From assembly GCF_022601875.1 (NCBI RefSeq), contig NZ_JAKVIP010000004.1, positions 36,338 to 100,337 of the forward strand: 64,000 nucleotides of DNA, read 5' to 3'. The notes under the pieces are model-generated. The model saw only the letters and a program-made list of their open reading frames with translations. It was not told the origin of the DNA and did no database searches. The stretch's first letter is position 1, and every line of letters starts with the position of its first letter. Of this stretch, positions 17,249 through 26,852 are shown in pieces. The translations under genes and the position numbers were made by a program. Origin of the DNA: Chryseobacterium sp. SSA4.19 (GTDB lineage: Bacteria; Bacteroidota; Bacteroidia; Flavobacteriales; Weeksellaceae).

Positions 17249-17675
17249 CATTTTGCTATTCGCTACAGGAATACAGAAATCTACGATCATTTTTCCTTTG
17301 GGGTGTTTCTTAAAATTAGAATGGTAAATCTCAAAAGGGAAGCTTTCAGGAGCTGAATTTCTGAATGCGGAAGGAGAAGCGTGATAATGTTTTTTAAAGG
17401 CTTTATTGAAAGAAGAGTGACTGGAAAACCCGGGCCGGAGGTAAATCTCTTTATAGGTATCTTCTTTTTTATAGCCAGATAAAAAGCCCTTTTTTCAAGT
17501 CTTCTTCTGATAATATGATGCTGCAGTGTTTCGCCGGTAACCCATCTGAAAATCCTGTGAAATGAAATGGTGAATAAGCGGCTGTTTCTGAAATCTTTTC
17601 CAGTGTAAGCTCTGTATCTAAATGATCATCAATATACCGGATGGCTTTAACAATTCTTTTTTTATATTCTTCCAC
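17234..17675 (-). pseudogene. AraC-family regulator, broken by frameshifts
   Basis: Minus-strand translation recovers an AraC/XylS helix-turn-helix domain only when two frame changes are allowed. Frame one from a GTG at 17675 reads EYKKRIVKAIRYIDDHLD ... AAYSPFHF. One base appears missing near 17559. The next frame reads RWVTGETLQHHIIRRRLEKRA. A second shift between about 17468 and 17485 leads to EDTYKEIYLRPGFSSHSSFN and KAFKKHYHASPSAFRN, then a short tail to the stop at 17234. Relatives usually continue into a GyrI-like effector domain, which is absent. Sequencing error is the alternative for each shift, but not for the missing domain. Confidence 0.82.
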
Positions 17676-17964
17676 AACAGTTGATTTGCTGCAAAAATAT
17701 TGATATCGAATGGAAATGATTTGTCTTTTATTGCTAAAAAAACAAATAAGCAAACATCTGTCATGCCAGGTGTTTTTTTGTGTTCTAACCGAACATATTA
17801 CACATTAACTGATACACTGATTCTAAATACTCCAGTCTTGGAAATGTTGCATGAGAGATTCAGCATCCTGCGATACATTAAAATTTCATACATTTAATGT
17901 GAAAATCAGATGAGTTATTGTAACTATTAATTTATAAAACAATCAATCACTTAAATCATTTAAA

Positions 17965-18468
17965 ATGAAAGGTAAAACATTATCATTATTAGCCGCCTCT
18001 GCGCTGTTTGCTGTTTCATGCGGAACAACCCATACCTACCGGGTTATGTCCAAAAGCAATACCCAAACGGGAGGAACTGCGAAATTCACACAGAAAGGGA
18101 ATGAAGTTGTCATGAAGCTGGATGTCACCAATCTCACCCCGGGAATCCATGCCGTTCACATCCACGAAAAAGGCGACTGTTCTGCTGCAGACGGAACCTC
18201 AACGGGCAGCCACTGGAATCCTGCGAAGGATGACCACGGAAAGTGGGGTGCTGAACATTTCCATATGGGAGATATCGGTAATCTATCTGCTGACCAAAGC
18301 GGAAATGCGGTACTGACTTTCAAGACTGATAAATGGTGCCTGGGATGTACGGATGAATCTAAAAACATCATAGGAAAAGGCCTGATCATTCATGCCGCTG
18401 CAGATGATTTCCATACCCAGCCAACCGGTAATGCCGGAGGAAGAGTAGGCTGTGTCGAGATCAAATAA
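17965..18468 (+). CDS. sodC: Cu/Zn superoxide dismutase, lipoprotein
   Basis: 167 residues. A lipoprotein signal ends at Cys19 (LFAVSCG), so the enzyme is likely lipid-anchored in the periplasm or outer membrane. The metal ligands are in place: HAVHIHEKGDC, the bridging HWNP...DDHG region, HFHMGDIGN, and the last ligand in LIIHAAADDFHTQ, followed by GNAGGRVGC with the disulfide cysteine. It converts superoxide to peroxide and oxygen outside the cytosol. An additional WCLGC insertion before the last ligands is not part of the classic core. It stands alone with a strong terminator shared with the convergent protease gene. Confidence 0.93.
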   Translation: MKGKTLSLLAASALFAVSCGTTHTYRVMSKSNTQTGGTAKFTQKGNEVVMKLDVTNLTPGIHAVHIHEKGDCSAADGTSTGSHWNPAKDDHGKWGAEHFHMGDIGNLSADQSGNAVLTFKTDKWCLGCTDESKNIIGKGLIIHAAADDFHTQPTGNAGGRVGCVEIK

Positions 18469-18487
18469 TCTACAGTAATAGTAAAAT

Positions 18488-18521
18488 AAAAGGACCGGTA
18501 ATAAAAATTATCGGTCCTTTT
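18488..18521. terminator. Bidirectional terminator between sodC and prc
   Basis: 15-bp stem AAAAGGACCGGTAAT / ATTATCGGTCCTTTT (18488-18502 with 18507-18521, one wobble), A-rich on the left and T-rich on the right, so it can end both convergent transcripts. Confidence 0.9.
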
Positions 18522-18537
18522 ATTTCTATTGATTCAC

Positions 18538-20667
18538 TTATGATTTTACACTCATATCAGCAATAATATTCATTGCTTCCTGAAGGTAAGTGTCTTTTCT
18601 TAAATTTTTGATCCACATTTCAGATTTTTTCTTAAAAGCTTCATCCTTTTTCTCTCTTTCGATCTCTGAAGGATACATCATGAATTTCAGTCCGTTATCA
18701 AATTTCGTCAGTACTTTGAACTTTTCGATCTGAGCTTTTCTCTGCTTCATTAGTTCATTGAATTTATTGATATTCAGCGTAATATTTTCTTCTTTATCCA
18801 ACTGTTCTCTCCATTGTGCAGATTCCAGTAACAGCTGATAATTACTATTTTTAGCCATTCTGCCTGAACTTTTAGCTTCTAAGGCTTTAATATCAAAATA
18901 GTTAAGTTTCTGGAAACTTGTTGATGGGATTTTATCCCAAGCCAATGCATAGTCATCATATCTTTCCCCGATTTCAGCATACGTAAAGAAGTCTTTCATC
19001 TGAATATCAGACACAATTCCTTTTCTTTGTGTAGACTCACCCGTAATTCTGTAAAACTTCTGGATAGTCAGTTTTAACGATCCGAAATCATCTTCCGTAT
19101 TTAAAAACCTGTTTAGATCTACAAAAGTCTGAACCGTGCCTTTTCCGAAGGATTGAGGCGAACCTATAATCATTGCTCTACCATAATCCTGCATTACACC
19201 CGCCAGAATTTCCGAAGCGGAAGCAGACAGTTCATTTTGCATAATGACAAGAGGTCCTGTCCAGATCGGAGTTTCATTTTTATTCTTTAGGGTCTGGATT
19301 TTCCCGTTTCCATCTTTTACCTGTACATAAGGTCCTGCCTGCATAAAAAGTCCCATAATATCTCCTACTTCCGTAAGTGATCCTCCTCCATTATTTCTCA
19401 AATCCAGTACAATCCCTTCAATATTCTGAGCTTTTAATTTGATAATCTCATTTTTGATATCATCAGAAGCATTTCTTCCGTTTGGATTTTCAAAATCGGC
19501 ATTAAAGCTTGGCAGATTGATAAACCCATACTTTTTGCCGTTTTGAGAGTTTACTACGATACTTCTTGCAAAAGTATCTTCAATTGCCACTTCTTCACGG
19601 ATCATCGTAACATCCTTAATCGTTCCGTCTTTTTTCTGAACCGTTAATGTCACCGGTGTCCCTTTCTCTCCTCTGATTAAACGCACGGCCTCATCAGAAA
19701 GCATCCCAACAACATTTACCGCATCTTCTTTTGGTTTGGATTTTACCTTTAAGATTTTATCTCCTTCAGAAAGCTGTTTCGATTTCCATGCCGGAGCGCC
19801 AATCGTTAGAGCTCCTAAATAAAGATTCCCTTTCTTCTCCTGGATCAGGGCACCGATTCCGATTACTTTTCCTGTGAAATTGGTATCGAAGTCCTCTTTA
19901 TCTTTGGGAGAATAATAATTGGTATGTGGATCGAAAACCTCAGTATAAGCATTCATATACACCGTAAACCAATCCATTTTCTTTCTCTTTTTAAATCTCG
20001 TAAAGGTTTCTTTTACAAGATCTTTTACCTCATCAGTAGCTTTTTTAAGTTTCTGATCTGCCGCAAGCGGCTGATATTTGATGGTATCTTTTAAATTGTA
20101 CTTCTGGACCGAATCTTTCTTCTCTTTCTGAGCTTCTTCCTTACTGTTCATAGATTCTATCTCCTGAAGGATATTATACTTGATGAACTTCTTCCACTCA
20201 TTGTACTGCTCCTGTTTATTGGCAGGAACTTTTTTAAGTTTAGGCTCTAGAACCAGCGTTTCATTTTCTTCCAGATTGATCGGTTTGCTGAAAATGTCCT
20301 GTGTAATTTTATCTATTTCATCTACTCTCTGGTATAATCTGTCGATTGTAAGCTTATAAAAAGTAAGATCTCCCTGATTAATATAATCATCAAGCTTGGT
20401 TTCATGTTTACCGAACTCATCCATATCCGACTGGACAAAGTATCTTTTTCCAGGATCTACCAATTCAAAATAATGTTTGTAAACATCCTTTGAATAGGCG
20501 TCATTAATAGGTTTCGGACTGTAATGTAAGTAGGAAAGTGTATTTTTCACGCTCACCATTATCGTCTGCATCTTTTCGTCATCATTCTTTGGCGAGTTGA
20601 AACAAAAAATTAGGCTTGTTAATGGAATGAGGAGTAAAAATTTATTCAGCTTAAAATTTTTCCACAT
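18538..20667 (-). CDS. prc: Carboxy-terminal processing peptidase (S41 family, Prc/Tsp type)
   Basis: 709-residue periplasmic serine protease that trims or degrades proteins from their C-termini. A hydrophobic N-terminal signal/anchor (about 9-22) precedes a long helical N-domain, a PDZ domain (about 255-350, KVIGIGALIQEKKGNLYLGAL) and the S41 core: GIVLDLRNNGGGSLTEV, then SASASEILAG with the likely nucleophile Ser483 and SFGKGTVQT with Lys509 as the dyad partner. A C-terminal DUF3340-like domain completes the Prc architecture. Monocistronic, with a -7 element about 70 bases upstream. Confidence 0.94.
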   Translation of the reverse strand: MWKNFKLNKFLLLIPLTSLIFCFNSPKNDDEKMQTIMVSVKNTLSYLHYSPKPINDAYSKDVYKHYFELVDPGKRYFVQSDMDEFGKHETKLDDYINQGDLTFYKLTIDRLYQRVDEIDKITQDIFSKPINLEENETLVLEPKLKKVPANKQEQYNEWKKFIKYNILQEIESMNSKEEAQKEKKDSVQKYNLKDTIKYQPLAADQKLKKATDEVKDLVKETFTRFKKRKKMDWFTVYMNAYTEVFDPHTNYYSPKDKEDFDTNFTGKVIGIGALIQEKKGNLYLGALTIGAPAWKSKQLSEGDKILKVKSKPKEDAVNVVGMLSDEAVRLIRGEKGTPVTLTVQKKDGTIKDVTMIREEVAIEDTFARSIVVNSQNGKKYGFINLPSFNADFENPNGRNASDDIKNEIIKLKAQNIEGIVLDLRNNGGGSLTEVGDIMGLFMQAGPYVQVKDGNGKIQTLKNKNETPIWTGPLVIMQNELSASASEILAGVMQDYGRAMIIGSPQSFGKGTVQTFVDLNRFLNTEDDFGSLKLTIQKFYRITGESTQRKGIVSDIQMKDFFTYAEIGERYDDYALAWDKIPSTSFQKLNYFDIKALEAKSSGRMAKNSNYQLLLESAQWREQLDKEENITLNINKFNELMKQRKAQIEKFKVLTKFDNGLKFMMYPSEIEREKKDEAFKKKSEMWIKNLRKDTYLQEAMNIIADMSVKS

Positions 20668-20736
20668 AAATCTGTCGTGTATTTTTAAATAATATTTTTA
20701 ATTAGTAGTAATTTTTAAATTACTGTTACAAACTAT

Positions 20737-20744
20737 CAAATTTA
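20737..20744 (-). promoter_or_regulatory. Candidate -7 element (TAAATTTG) for prc
   Basis: Minus-strand TAAATTTG matches TANNTTTG and would give a leader of about 60 bases. No clear -33 TTTG is seen. Confidence 0.4.
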
Positions 20745-20897
20745 ATACCTTATTTATAAATATCAGATAGTTTTAAGACTTTTGTTAAAATAGATGATTT
20801 GCAGGGTGTTCATTCTTTTGTACAGCTATTTAACAAATTAAATCATAGCGTGTAAGATATTTTTATTACTGTAAAATGAAAACTTTCAGCAACACAT

Positions 20898-21704
20898 TTA
20901 TTGGATTGTAATGTTTCTCGTTCTGACGGTATGAGCAGAAAAATAACCAAGCGCTCCATTACTGATATTGCCCGGCGGATTGGCAGGTGTGATACCACCT
21001 CCCGGGCCTCCGCCTGAAAGCTGCAGAAGAGCGGAATAAAAAGTGTAGATATTATGATCAATACACTGCATATCAACATGTATTACATCTCCTTTAACTA
21101 CCTTAATATCATCTGTTTCCCCCTCCTCATTAGGTAATAGCAGAGGCCGCTGATTCGGGAGTCCATTATTTACATTATCAGAAAATTCTGAGAAAAATTT
21201 CTTAGGGTTATTGTTTACCGTAGAAATGAAAAGATATCGGTTTCCCAGAGCTGGAAGATCTGTAAAGACCGGCAAAAGAGTATAGCTTGTCTGTCCTCCT
21301 ACCATAAAGGAATCCTGCTCCAGCCCTTCGAAATCTACCGGCTGAGGCATGGTACTCTGCGCAATGTATTGTTGTCCTTCAGTATTGATTCTCAAGGTAT
21401 AAGTTCTTCCCGGCTGTCCTGTAAATGAAGAAGCCTGATACATCCCGTTTCCGACGTACTGCATCGTCTCTGTCTGTCCGGCATCGTCACTCAAAACGAC
21501 TTGAGCATCGGCAACAGCCGGATACTGATTGGTTTCTGTAAAAGCCACCGATTTTGTAATTCTTACAAAATAGGGTCCGGCCTGATCGGTTATATTTCCT
21601 TCGATTACAATTTTTCCGCTCTTATCCTCAAGATCAAGATCGATCTCTTTTTCACAGGATATTACTAAAATAAGAGACAGTAGGATTAGAATTATATTTT
21701 TCAT
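20898..21704 (-). CDS. DUF4249 domain lipoprotein, partner of TonB receptor
   Basis: 268 residues. A lipoprotein signal ends at Cys17 (LILVISCEKEIDLDL). The beta-rich mature part has IVIEGNITDQAGPYFVRITKSV at its start, the recurrent opening of DUF4249 proteins. These are encoded next to TonB-dependent receptors in Bacteroidota and are thought to be surface or periplasmic accessory lipoproteins; no activity is known. The start is only 3 bases after the receptor stop, so both proteins are made from one mRNA. The C-terminus is complete (HTVRTRNITIQ). Confidence 0.88.
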   Translation of the reverse strand: MKNIILILLSLILVISCEKEIDLDLEDKSGKIVIEGNITDQAGPYFVRITKSVAFTETNQYPAVADAQVVLSDDAGQTETMQYVGNGMYQASSFTGQPGRTYTLRINTEGQQYIAQSTMPQPVDFEGLEQDSFMVGGQTSYTLLPVFTDLPALGNRYLFISTVNNNPKKFFSEFSDNVNNGLPNQRPLLLPNEEGETDDIKVVKGDVIHVDMQCIDHNIYTFYSALLQLSGGGPGGGITPANPPGNISNGALGYFSAHTVRTRNITIQ

Positions 21705-21707
21705 CAG

Positions 21708-24041
21708 TTAAAATTTGAAATTATAGGTGATATTAGGTACCCAGCGGAATAGCGAAGTCTGCACTGCCCGTGTCGTTCCGGGTTTGTCAGGATTGTCTTC
21801 AAAAGTAATGGTGTAGGCATTTTCGCGGCCGTAGATATTATAGATACCAAATGACCACGAGCCCTTAAAGCGCTTGTTGCCGCCAGGTTCATAGGTAGCA
21901 TTCAGATCCATTCTGTGATAGGCTGGCATTCTGTCCGCATTCCGGCTGCTGTACTGAAAAATCGTCTGCCCATTCAGTTCGTATTTTCCGGTTGGGAATG
22001 TTACTGCATTTCCTGTACTGTATAAGAATAATCCTGAAAAAGACCATTTGGGATTCAGCTGATAGGTAGCTACTACCGAAAGGTCATGGGTCTTATCCAT
22101 TCTCGCATTGTACCAGTCATTATCATTAATTCCGTTTATTTTTCTTTCTGTCTTAGATAAGGTATAAGAGATCCAGCCGATCAGTTTGCCGGTTTTCTTT
22201 TTGGCTATTATTTCAAGCCCGTAAGCTCTTCCTTTTCCGAAAAGCAATTCACTTTCTACGTCTGCAGCAGTATCAAATGAGATTTGTGCCCCGTTTTTAT
22301 AGTCAATCTGATTCTGCATCGATTTATAATACACTTCAGCATTCAGTTCGTAATTGTTATTGCTAAAATTCCTGCTGTAGCCTGCACTGATCTGATCGGC
22401 AATTTCCGGTTTTACCGTATAGCTGCTTCCAATCCACTGATCGGTAGGGTTTCCGCTTCCGCTGTTGCTTAGCAGATGCAGGTTCTGGGTATTCCGGGAA
22501 TAACCTCCTTTTACACTGCTCACTTCATTAATCCTGTAATTAGCAGTGATTCTCGGTTCAGGATTAATATATGTCTTTCCGAATTTTCCTTTTTCCAGAA
22601 ATTGAGATCCGGTTATTATACCGTTTTCATAGGTATTAAAAGTATCACCTCCTAAAACACTGAATAACGAAAGCCTCATCCCATAATTGATGGTCAGCTT
22701 TTCCGTTGCCTTAAAATCATCATTTATGTACAATGCATTTTCCCAGGAATATCTGGAATTTCTAGGAAAACTGCTTACACTTGTGCCGGAAGCACTGCTT
22801 GGCGTAATGGTATGATAAATAGACTGTAAACCGAAACGTACTGAATGCCTGTTGCCTGCAAACCAGGTGAAATCCTGCTTCAGGTTCCAGTCTTCAATCA
22901 CAGAATCAAGCCCGAACGTGTTGTTATTGCTGCTTAAGCTTACATTATAATTGTAATTGCTGTAAATTAATGAGGTATTGGAAAACAGTTTACTGCTGAT
23001 GATGCTATTCCACCGTAAAGTAGCCGTTGTATTTCCCCAGTCTGTAGAAAAAGTGTCTCCCAGTCCTAAAACATCCCTGCCGAAATATCCTGACAAATAA
23101 AGACGGTTGTTTTCATTGATCTGATAATTTGCTTTAAGGTTCAGATCATAGAAATACAGCTTACTGTCTTTGAAGTCATCGGTTGCTTTCAGGAATACGT
23201 CAGCGTATGTTCTTCTTCCTGAAACGATAAACGAAGATTTTTCCTTCTGGATAGGGCCTTCTACACTCAGCCTGCTGCTAATGAGCCCGATTCCTCCGTT
23301 GACATTGTAGTCTTTATTGTTGCCGTCCTTCATCTTGACATCCAAAACCGAAGAAAGCCTTCCTCCATATTGCGCAGGACTGTTTCCTTTAATAATGCTG
23401 GCATCTTTCAGGGCATCACTGTTAAAAGTACTGAAAAAGCCTAGAAGATGAGACGCATTGTATACTGCTGCTTCATCCAGTAAAATAAGGTTCTGATCCG
23501 TAGCTCCTCCTCTCACGCTGAATCCGCTGCTTCCTTCACCGTTGCTCTTAATTCCCGGAAGAAGCTGTATGGTTTTCATAACATCCCTTTCACCGAATAA
23601 GACCGGAAGCTTTTCAATATTTTTGATGCTTAAGGTTTCTGTTCCCATCTGTGCGGAAGTCAGGTTCTTGTCTTTTTTAATTCCTGAAATCACCACTTCA
23701 TCAATCTTTCCGGTTCTTTCTTCTGCTTCTCCGGAATCCAGCTGCAGATCCTGCTTGATATTATCTTCAACCGTAATGCTTTGCTGAAAATCCTTAAACC
23801 CGGGATTGGAAACAATTAGATAATACGTTCCTTTTGGAAGCGAGAGCGAGTAAAAGCCGTATTCATTGGCCACAACCGAAACGGTAGGATCCTCAGCAAC
23901 TTTTACCGTAACTCCGATCAGCAATTCGCCGTTTTTCCTGTCTTTTACAGTACCACTTACTGAGTATTGCTGCGCAAAAACAGCGGTACTGAAACAGACT
24001 GCTGCTGCGGAAGTGGCTATCTTGAAAAGGGATATCTGCAT
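21708..24041 (-). CDS. TonB-dependent outer-membrane receptor with DUF4249 partner
   Basis: 777 residues. Signal peptide to about residue 23 (STAVFAQ), carboxypeptidase-like domain (about 24-105, GTVKDRKNGELLIGVTVKV), plug domain (IEKLPVLFGERDVMKTIQLLPGIK ... FSVRGGATDQNLILLDEAAVYN), then a 22-strand-type barrel ending WVPNITYNFKF. This is the subgroup paired with DUF4249 lipoproteins. It imports an unknown ligand using TonB/ExbBD energy, and no TonB genes are in the window. No LytTR-like site was seen upstream, unlike the other receptor. Confidence 0.92.
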   Translation of the reverse strand: MQISLFKIATSAAAVCFSTAVFAQQYSVSGTVKDRKNGELLIGVTVKVAEDPTVSVVANEYGFYSLSLPKGTYYLIVSNPGFKDFQQSITVEDNIKQDLQLDSGEAEERTGKIDEVVISGIKKDKNLTSAQMGTETLSIKNIEKLPVLFGERDVMKTIQLLPGIKSNGEGSSGFSVRGGATDQNLILLDEAAVYNASHLLGFFSTFNSDALKDASIIKGNSPAQYGGRLSSVLDVKMKDGNNKDYNVNGGIGLISSRLSVEGPIQKEKSSFIVSGRRTYADVFLKATDDFKDSKLYFYDLNLKANYQINENNRLYLSGYFGRDVLGLGDTFSTDWGNTTATLRWNSIISSKLFSNTSLIYSNYNYNVSLSSNNNTFGLDSVIEDWNLKQDFTWFAGNRHSVRFGLQSIYHTITPSSASGTSVSSFPRNSRYSWENALYINDDFKATEKLTINYGMRLSLFSVLGGDTFNTYENGIITGSQFLEKGKFGKTYINPEPRITANYRINEVSSVKGGYSRNTQNLHLLSNSGSGNPTDQWIGSSYTVKPEIADQISAGYSRNFSNNNYELNAEVYYKSMQNQIDYKNGAQISFDTAADVESELLFGKGRAYGLEIIAKKKTGKLIGWISYTLSKTERKINGINDNDWYNARMDKTHDLSVVATYQLNPKWSFSGLFLYSTGNAVTFPTGKYELNGQTIFQYSSRNADRMPAYHRMDLNATYEPGGNKRFKGSWSFGIYNIYGRENAYTITFEDNPDKPGTTRAVQTSLFRWVPNITYNFKF

Positions 24042-24369
24042 TAATTTATTTTTTATGGTAAAATAGCTTATAATAATTTTAAATCAGTGGTAAGTATGGA
24101 TATTAAAAATCAACAGTCAAATGACGTAAAAAAATATTCTCACTGCAAATGATCAGCAATAATACGATTTAATAATATATTACTGCAGTACGAAACTGTT
24201 GGATTATATAAAAATATTCCCACATTATCAGATAATGACAAAAAATTCATCCTGCTGTTTACATCAATCCCAATTCTGGCTGTCCGATATAGATAATATC
24301 CTTTGTCATGGTAAAATTATCACTGAATATTTATATTACATCGTATATTTGTTAAAACTAAATTTCAAT
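24042..24369. other. Gene-free divergent promoter region (328 bp)
   Basis: AT-rich region between the divergent TonB receptor and surE genes. An in-frame extension of surE up to 24199 has no family similarity and is not coding by my reading. Apart from a good -7 element for surE at 24344-24351, I see nothing here: no riboswitch-like fold, RNA gene or repeat. Confidence 0.6.
24344..24351 (+). promoter_or_regulatory. -7 element (TATATTTG) of surE
   Basis: TATATTTG fits TANNTTTG exactly, 18 bases upstream of the surE ATG. It supports the start at 24370 rather than the longer reading frame. No -33 TTTG stands at the usual distance. Confidence 0.55.
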
Positions 24370-25140
24370 ATGGAAAAACCCCTTATTCTGGTTACGAATG
24401 ATGACGGAATTACAGCACCTGGTATCAGAAATCTTGTCAGTTTTATGAACGAAATCGGAGAAGTTGTTGTGGTGGCCCCCAACTCTCCACAGAGCGGTAA
24501 AGGCCATGCGATTACCATCAATTCTACTTTAAGTTATGAAGAAGTACAGCTTGATGGACCGCAGACCGATTTTTCCTGCAGTGGAACACCGGTGGACTGT
24601 GTAAAAATGGCCCTCGACAAAATCTTACCGAGAAGACCGGATATTGTAGTTTCAGGAATTAACCACGGAGCCAATTCCTCTATCAATGTAATCTATTCAG
24701 GAACCATGTCTGCAGCGGTTGAAGCCGGAGTAGAAAATCTTCCCGCCATCGGATTTTCATTACTTGATTTCAGCTGGGAAGCGGATTTTACGCAGGCGAA
24801 AGAGCATATTCAGAATATTGTTAAAAGAACACTGGAAAATCCGATGCCGAAAGGAATCGTTTTAAATGTAAACATCCCGAAACTTTCTAAGGAAGAAATA
24901 AAAGGCATTAAAGTGTGCAAGCAGGCCAAAGCAAAATGGGAAGAAAGTTTTGATGAAAGGATAAATCCACACGGTAAAAAGTATTATTGGCTGACCGGGT
25001 ACTTCAATAATATGGATGAATCTGAAGATGCTGATGAAACGGCTCTTGCCAATGGCTATATTTCAATAGTCCCTATCAAGTTTGATTTGACAGCATATGA
25101 GTATATGAAAACACTGGAGGAAGTCATGAATTTTAATTAA
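24370..25140 (+). CDS. surE: 5'/3'-nucleotidase SurE
   Basis: 256-residue metal-dependent nucleotide phosphatase that removes phosphate from nucleoside 5'- and 3'-monophosphates and survival-related substrates in the cytosol. The N-terminal LVTNDDGITAPGI holds the metal-binding Asp pair. VVAPNSPQSGKGHAIT, SCSGTPVDCVKMAL and the SGINHGANSSINVIYSGTMSAA loop complete the active site. The length matches the family. The ATG at 24370 is set by both the domain start and the -7 element. Monocistronic, with a strong terminator shared with the convergent radical SAM gene. Confidence 0.96.
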   Translation: MEKPLILVTNDDGITAPGIRNLVSFMNEIGEVVVVAPNSPQSGKGHAITINSTLSYEEVQLDGPQTDFSCSGTPVDCVKMALDKILPRRPDIVVSGINHGANSSINVIYSGTMSAAVEAGVENLPAIGFSLLDFSWEADFTQAKEHIQNIVKRTLENPMPKGIVLNVNIPKLSKEEIKGIKVCKQAKAKWEESFDERINPHGKKYYWLTGYFNNMDESEDADETALANGYISIVPIKFDLTAYEYMKTLEEVMNFN

Positions 25141-25148
25141 TTAAAAAC

Positions 25149-25180
25149 TAAGGCGTAATGAATTTACGCCTTAATTTTAA
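25149..25180. terminator. Terminator between surE and the radical SAM operon
   Basis: Perfect 10-bp stem TAAGGCGTAA / TTACGCCTTA (25149-25158 with 25164-25173) followed by a T-rich stretch. Confidence 0.85.
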
Positions 25181-25197
25181 TATTTTCCTAATTGAGG

Positions 25198-26607
25198 TCA
25201 AAACAAAACCTTATCCTCTCTTCTCAGTTCTTCAAGATATTTGATTTTATCGTCCCGGTAAAAGAGATTCATTGTTTCAAAAGGGATCAATTTTAAATCT
25301 TTATTGACGATATGAACACATGATTTTTTTACGGCACGGACATCGAAATCATGGGCATCCATAAAATTCATGATGATAATCCTGAACAGATTATCGTAAT
25401 CAAGATCCAGATCAGGAGCTGTCACCTCGGGAAGGCAGCATAATAGCTGATTAACTTTCGGCTGTACTTTATCTACTGAAATTCCTGTACTGAAAATATC
25501 CAGAAGCTTCATCTGCAGTCCTGTATCCTGTTCGTACACGATGGTATTTTTCGTTTCATTATTCAGCAGGTCGGCAGGATTTATATATCGCGTTAAAGGA
25601 ATCGTTTCATCTTTTAGTTTCAATATGTATCCCATAGCCAGCGCATCAGGGTTACAGGGAACCGGAATAATATCATCTCCGTTCAGAAGCGGAAACTGGT
25701 TTAGGATTTCCTGCCTTACTTCCGTTAATGTAATTTTTTCATATACAGAATCCTGCCTGTTTCTGCCGGCAATTTCCACAGGCTGAAAAGTAATGCCGCG
25801 GATGCATTTCTGTTTCAAGGCAAACTCAATAATCTTACCGATTTCATCAATATTTTTGCCTTTCTGAAGGACAATCACCAATGTGGTAGAAAGATTGAGA
25901 GCATTGAGCTTTTCCAAGGCCTTCATCCGTACATCCGTAAGATCTTTTCCCCGGAAATCTTCCAATACTTCAGGTTTAAAAGAATCAAACTGCAGATAGA
26001 TCTCGAATTCCGGTGCATAGGTAGCCAGCTTTTCGGCAAAACCGGGATCATTCGCTATTCTTATCCCATTGGTGTTCAGCATAAGATGTTTAATGGGTTT
26101 CGACTTTGCGATATCCATAATTTTGAAAAACTCAGGATGAATGGTGGGTTCTCCTCCACTGATCTGTACCACATCCGGCTCCCCTTCGTTTTTAACAATG
26201 ATATCGAACATGGCTTCAATTTCCGCCAAACTTCTGTGGCTTCCGTAATGTGGTGATGACATCGCATAACAGGTAGGACATGTCAGGTTGCATCGGTCCG
26301 TTACTTCTACAATGGAAAGGCAGCTGTGCTGCTCATGATCTACACACAGTCCGCAATCATAGGGACAGCCATATTCTACGTCCGTTCCGAAGTGTACAGG
26401 CATTTCTGAAGCTTTATTATAGTTCCTTATGTTTTTATAATAATGAACATCTGAAGCAATTTTTGTTTTAAAGAACCCATGATCAGGACATCTTTTGGTC
26501 ATAAAAACCGCTTCGTCTTCGATGATAATTTTTGCACCGACCCGTTTCAGGCATTCCGGGCAAAGGCTGATGGTGTAATCGTAATAGGTATAATTTCTTA
26601 CAGGCAT
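25198..26607 (-). CDS. Radical SAM protein, tetraether-synthase (Tes/MJ0619)-like
   Basis: 469 residues. The radical SAM cluster motif is C106-x3-C110-x2-C113 (CNLTCPTC), with the SAM-binding GGEP at 151-154. Before it lie extra cysteines: C16/C19 and C40, and the set C81-x3-C85-x2-C88 with C96 in GCPYDCGLCVDHEQHSC. This extra set next to the core is, from memory, the layout of the MJ0619/Tes group, which joins lipid alkyl chains by C-C bonds in archaea; bacterial relatives are mostly uncharacterised. Further cysteines occur near the C-terminus. It ends a three-gene operon with a small membrane protein and an Lgt-like protein, which supports a lipid substrate. The exact reaction is unknown. 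Confidence 0.75.
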   Translation of the reverse strand: MPVRNYTYYDYTISLCPECLKRVGAKIIIEDEAVFMTKRCPDHGFFKTKIASDVHYYKNIRNYNKASEMPVHFGTDVEYGCPYDCGLCVDHEQHSCLSIVEVTDRCNLTCPTCYAMSSPHYGSHRSLAEIEAMFDIIVKNEGEPDVVQISGGEPTIHPEFFKIMDIAKSKPIKHLMLNTNGIRIANDPGFAEKLATYAPEFEIYLQFDSFKPEVLEDFRGKDLTDVRMKALEKLNALNLSTTLVIVLQKGKNIDEIGKIIEFALKQKCIRGITFQPVEIAGRNRQDSVYEKITLTEVRQEILNQFPLLNGDDIIPVPCNPDALAMGYILKLKDETIPLTRYINPADLLNNETKNTIVYEQDTGLQMKLLDIFSTGISVDKVQPKVNQLLCCLPEVTAPDLDLDYDNLFRIIIMNFMDAHDFDVRAVKKSCVHIVNKDLKLIPFETMNLFYRDDKIKYLEELRREDKVLF

Positions 26608-26618
26608 AGTTTATTTTT

Positions 26619-26852
26619 TTACATTCCTCCGCAGACTACTCCGCTTATCAGTCCGAAAATTAACATAGAGATCAGCATAGTCTGCCAAAATTGCTTTTTT
26701 GAAAATTTCCGGCCGTCTTTGCTCTCATAGATAAGTTTTACAAAAACGGTAATAACCAATGAAACAAAGAAAGCGACACCGATAATCATCAGAATGATCA
26801 TCGCAAGAAAACCTTCCAGGCCTCCGACTTCTAAAATTGTTAGAGTTTTCAT
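26619..26852 (-). CDS. Small two-helix membrane protein of the Tes-like/Lgt-like operon
   Basis: 77 residues with two membrane helices (about 15-40 and 56-73) joined by a basic loop (YESKDGRKFSKKQFW). I recognise no family. Its ATG overlaps the stop codon of the Lgt-like gene (ATGA type, 4 bases), and the radical SAM start follows its stop by 11 bases, so it is translationally locked between the two. It may be an assembly or anchoring subunit for them; this is inference from gene order only. Confidence 0.7.
   Translation of the reverse strand: MKTLTILEVGGLEGFLAMIILMIIGVAFFVSLVITVFVKLIYESKDGRKFSKKQFWQTMLISMLIFGLISGVVCGGM

Noticed and set aside
17787..17820. Fourth LytTR-like repeat pair (AACCGAACATAT and AACTGATACACT) upstream of the decayed AraC gene
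   Set aside because: The period is 20, not 21, the second repeat is poor, and the distance to the nearest -7-like sequence differs from the other three sites.
24199..24369. N-terminal extension of surE by 57 codons
   Set aside because: No similarity to SurE; the -7 element TATATTTG lies inside it.
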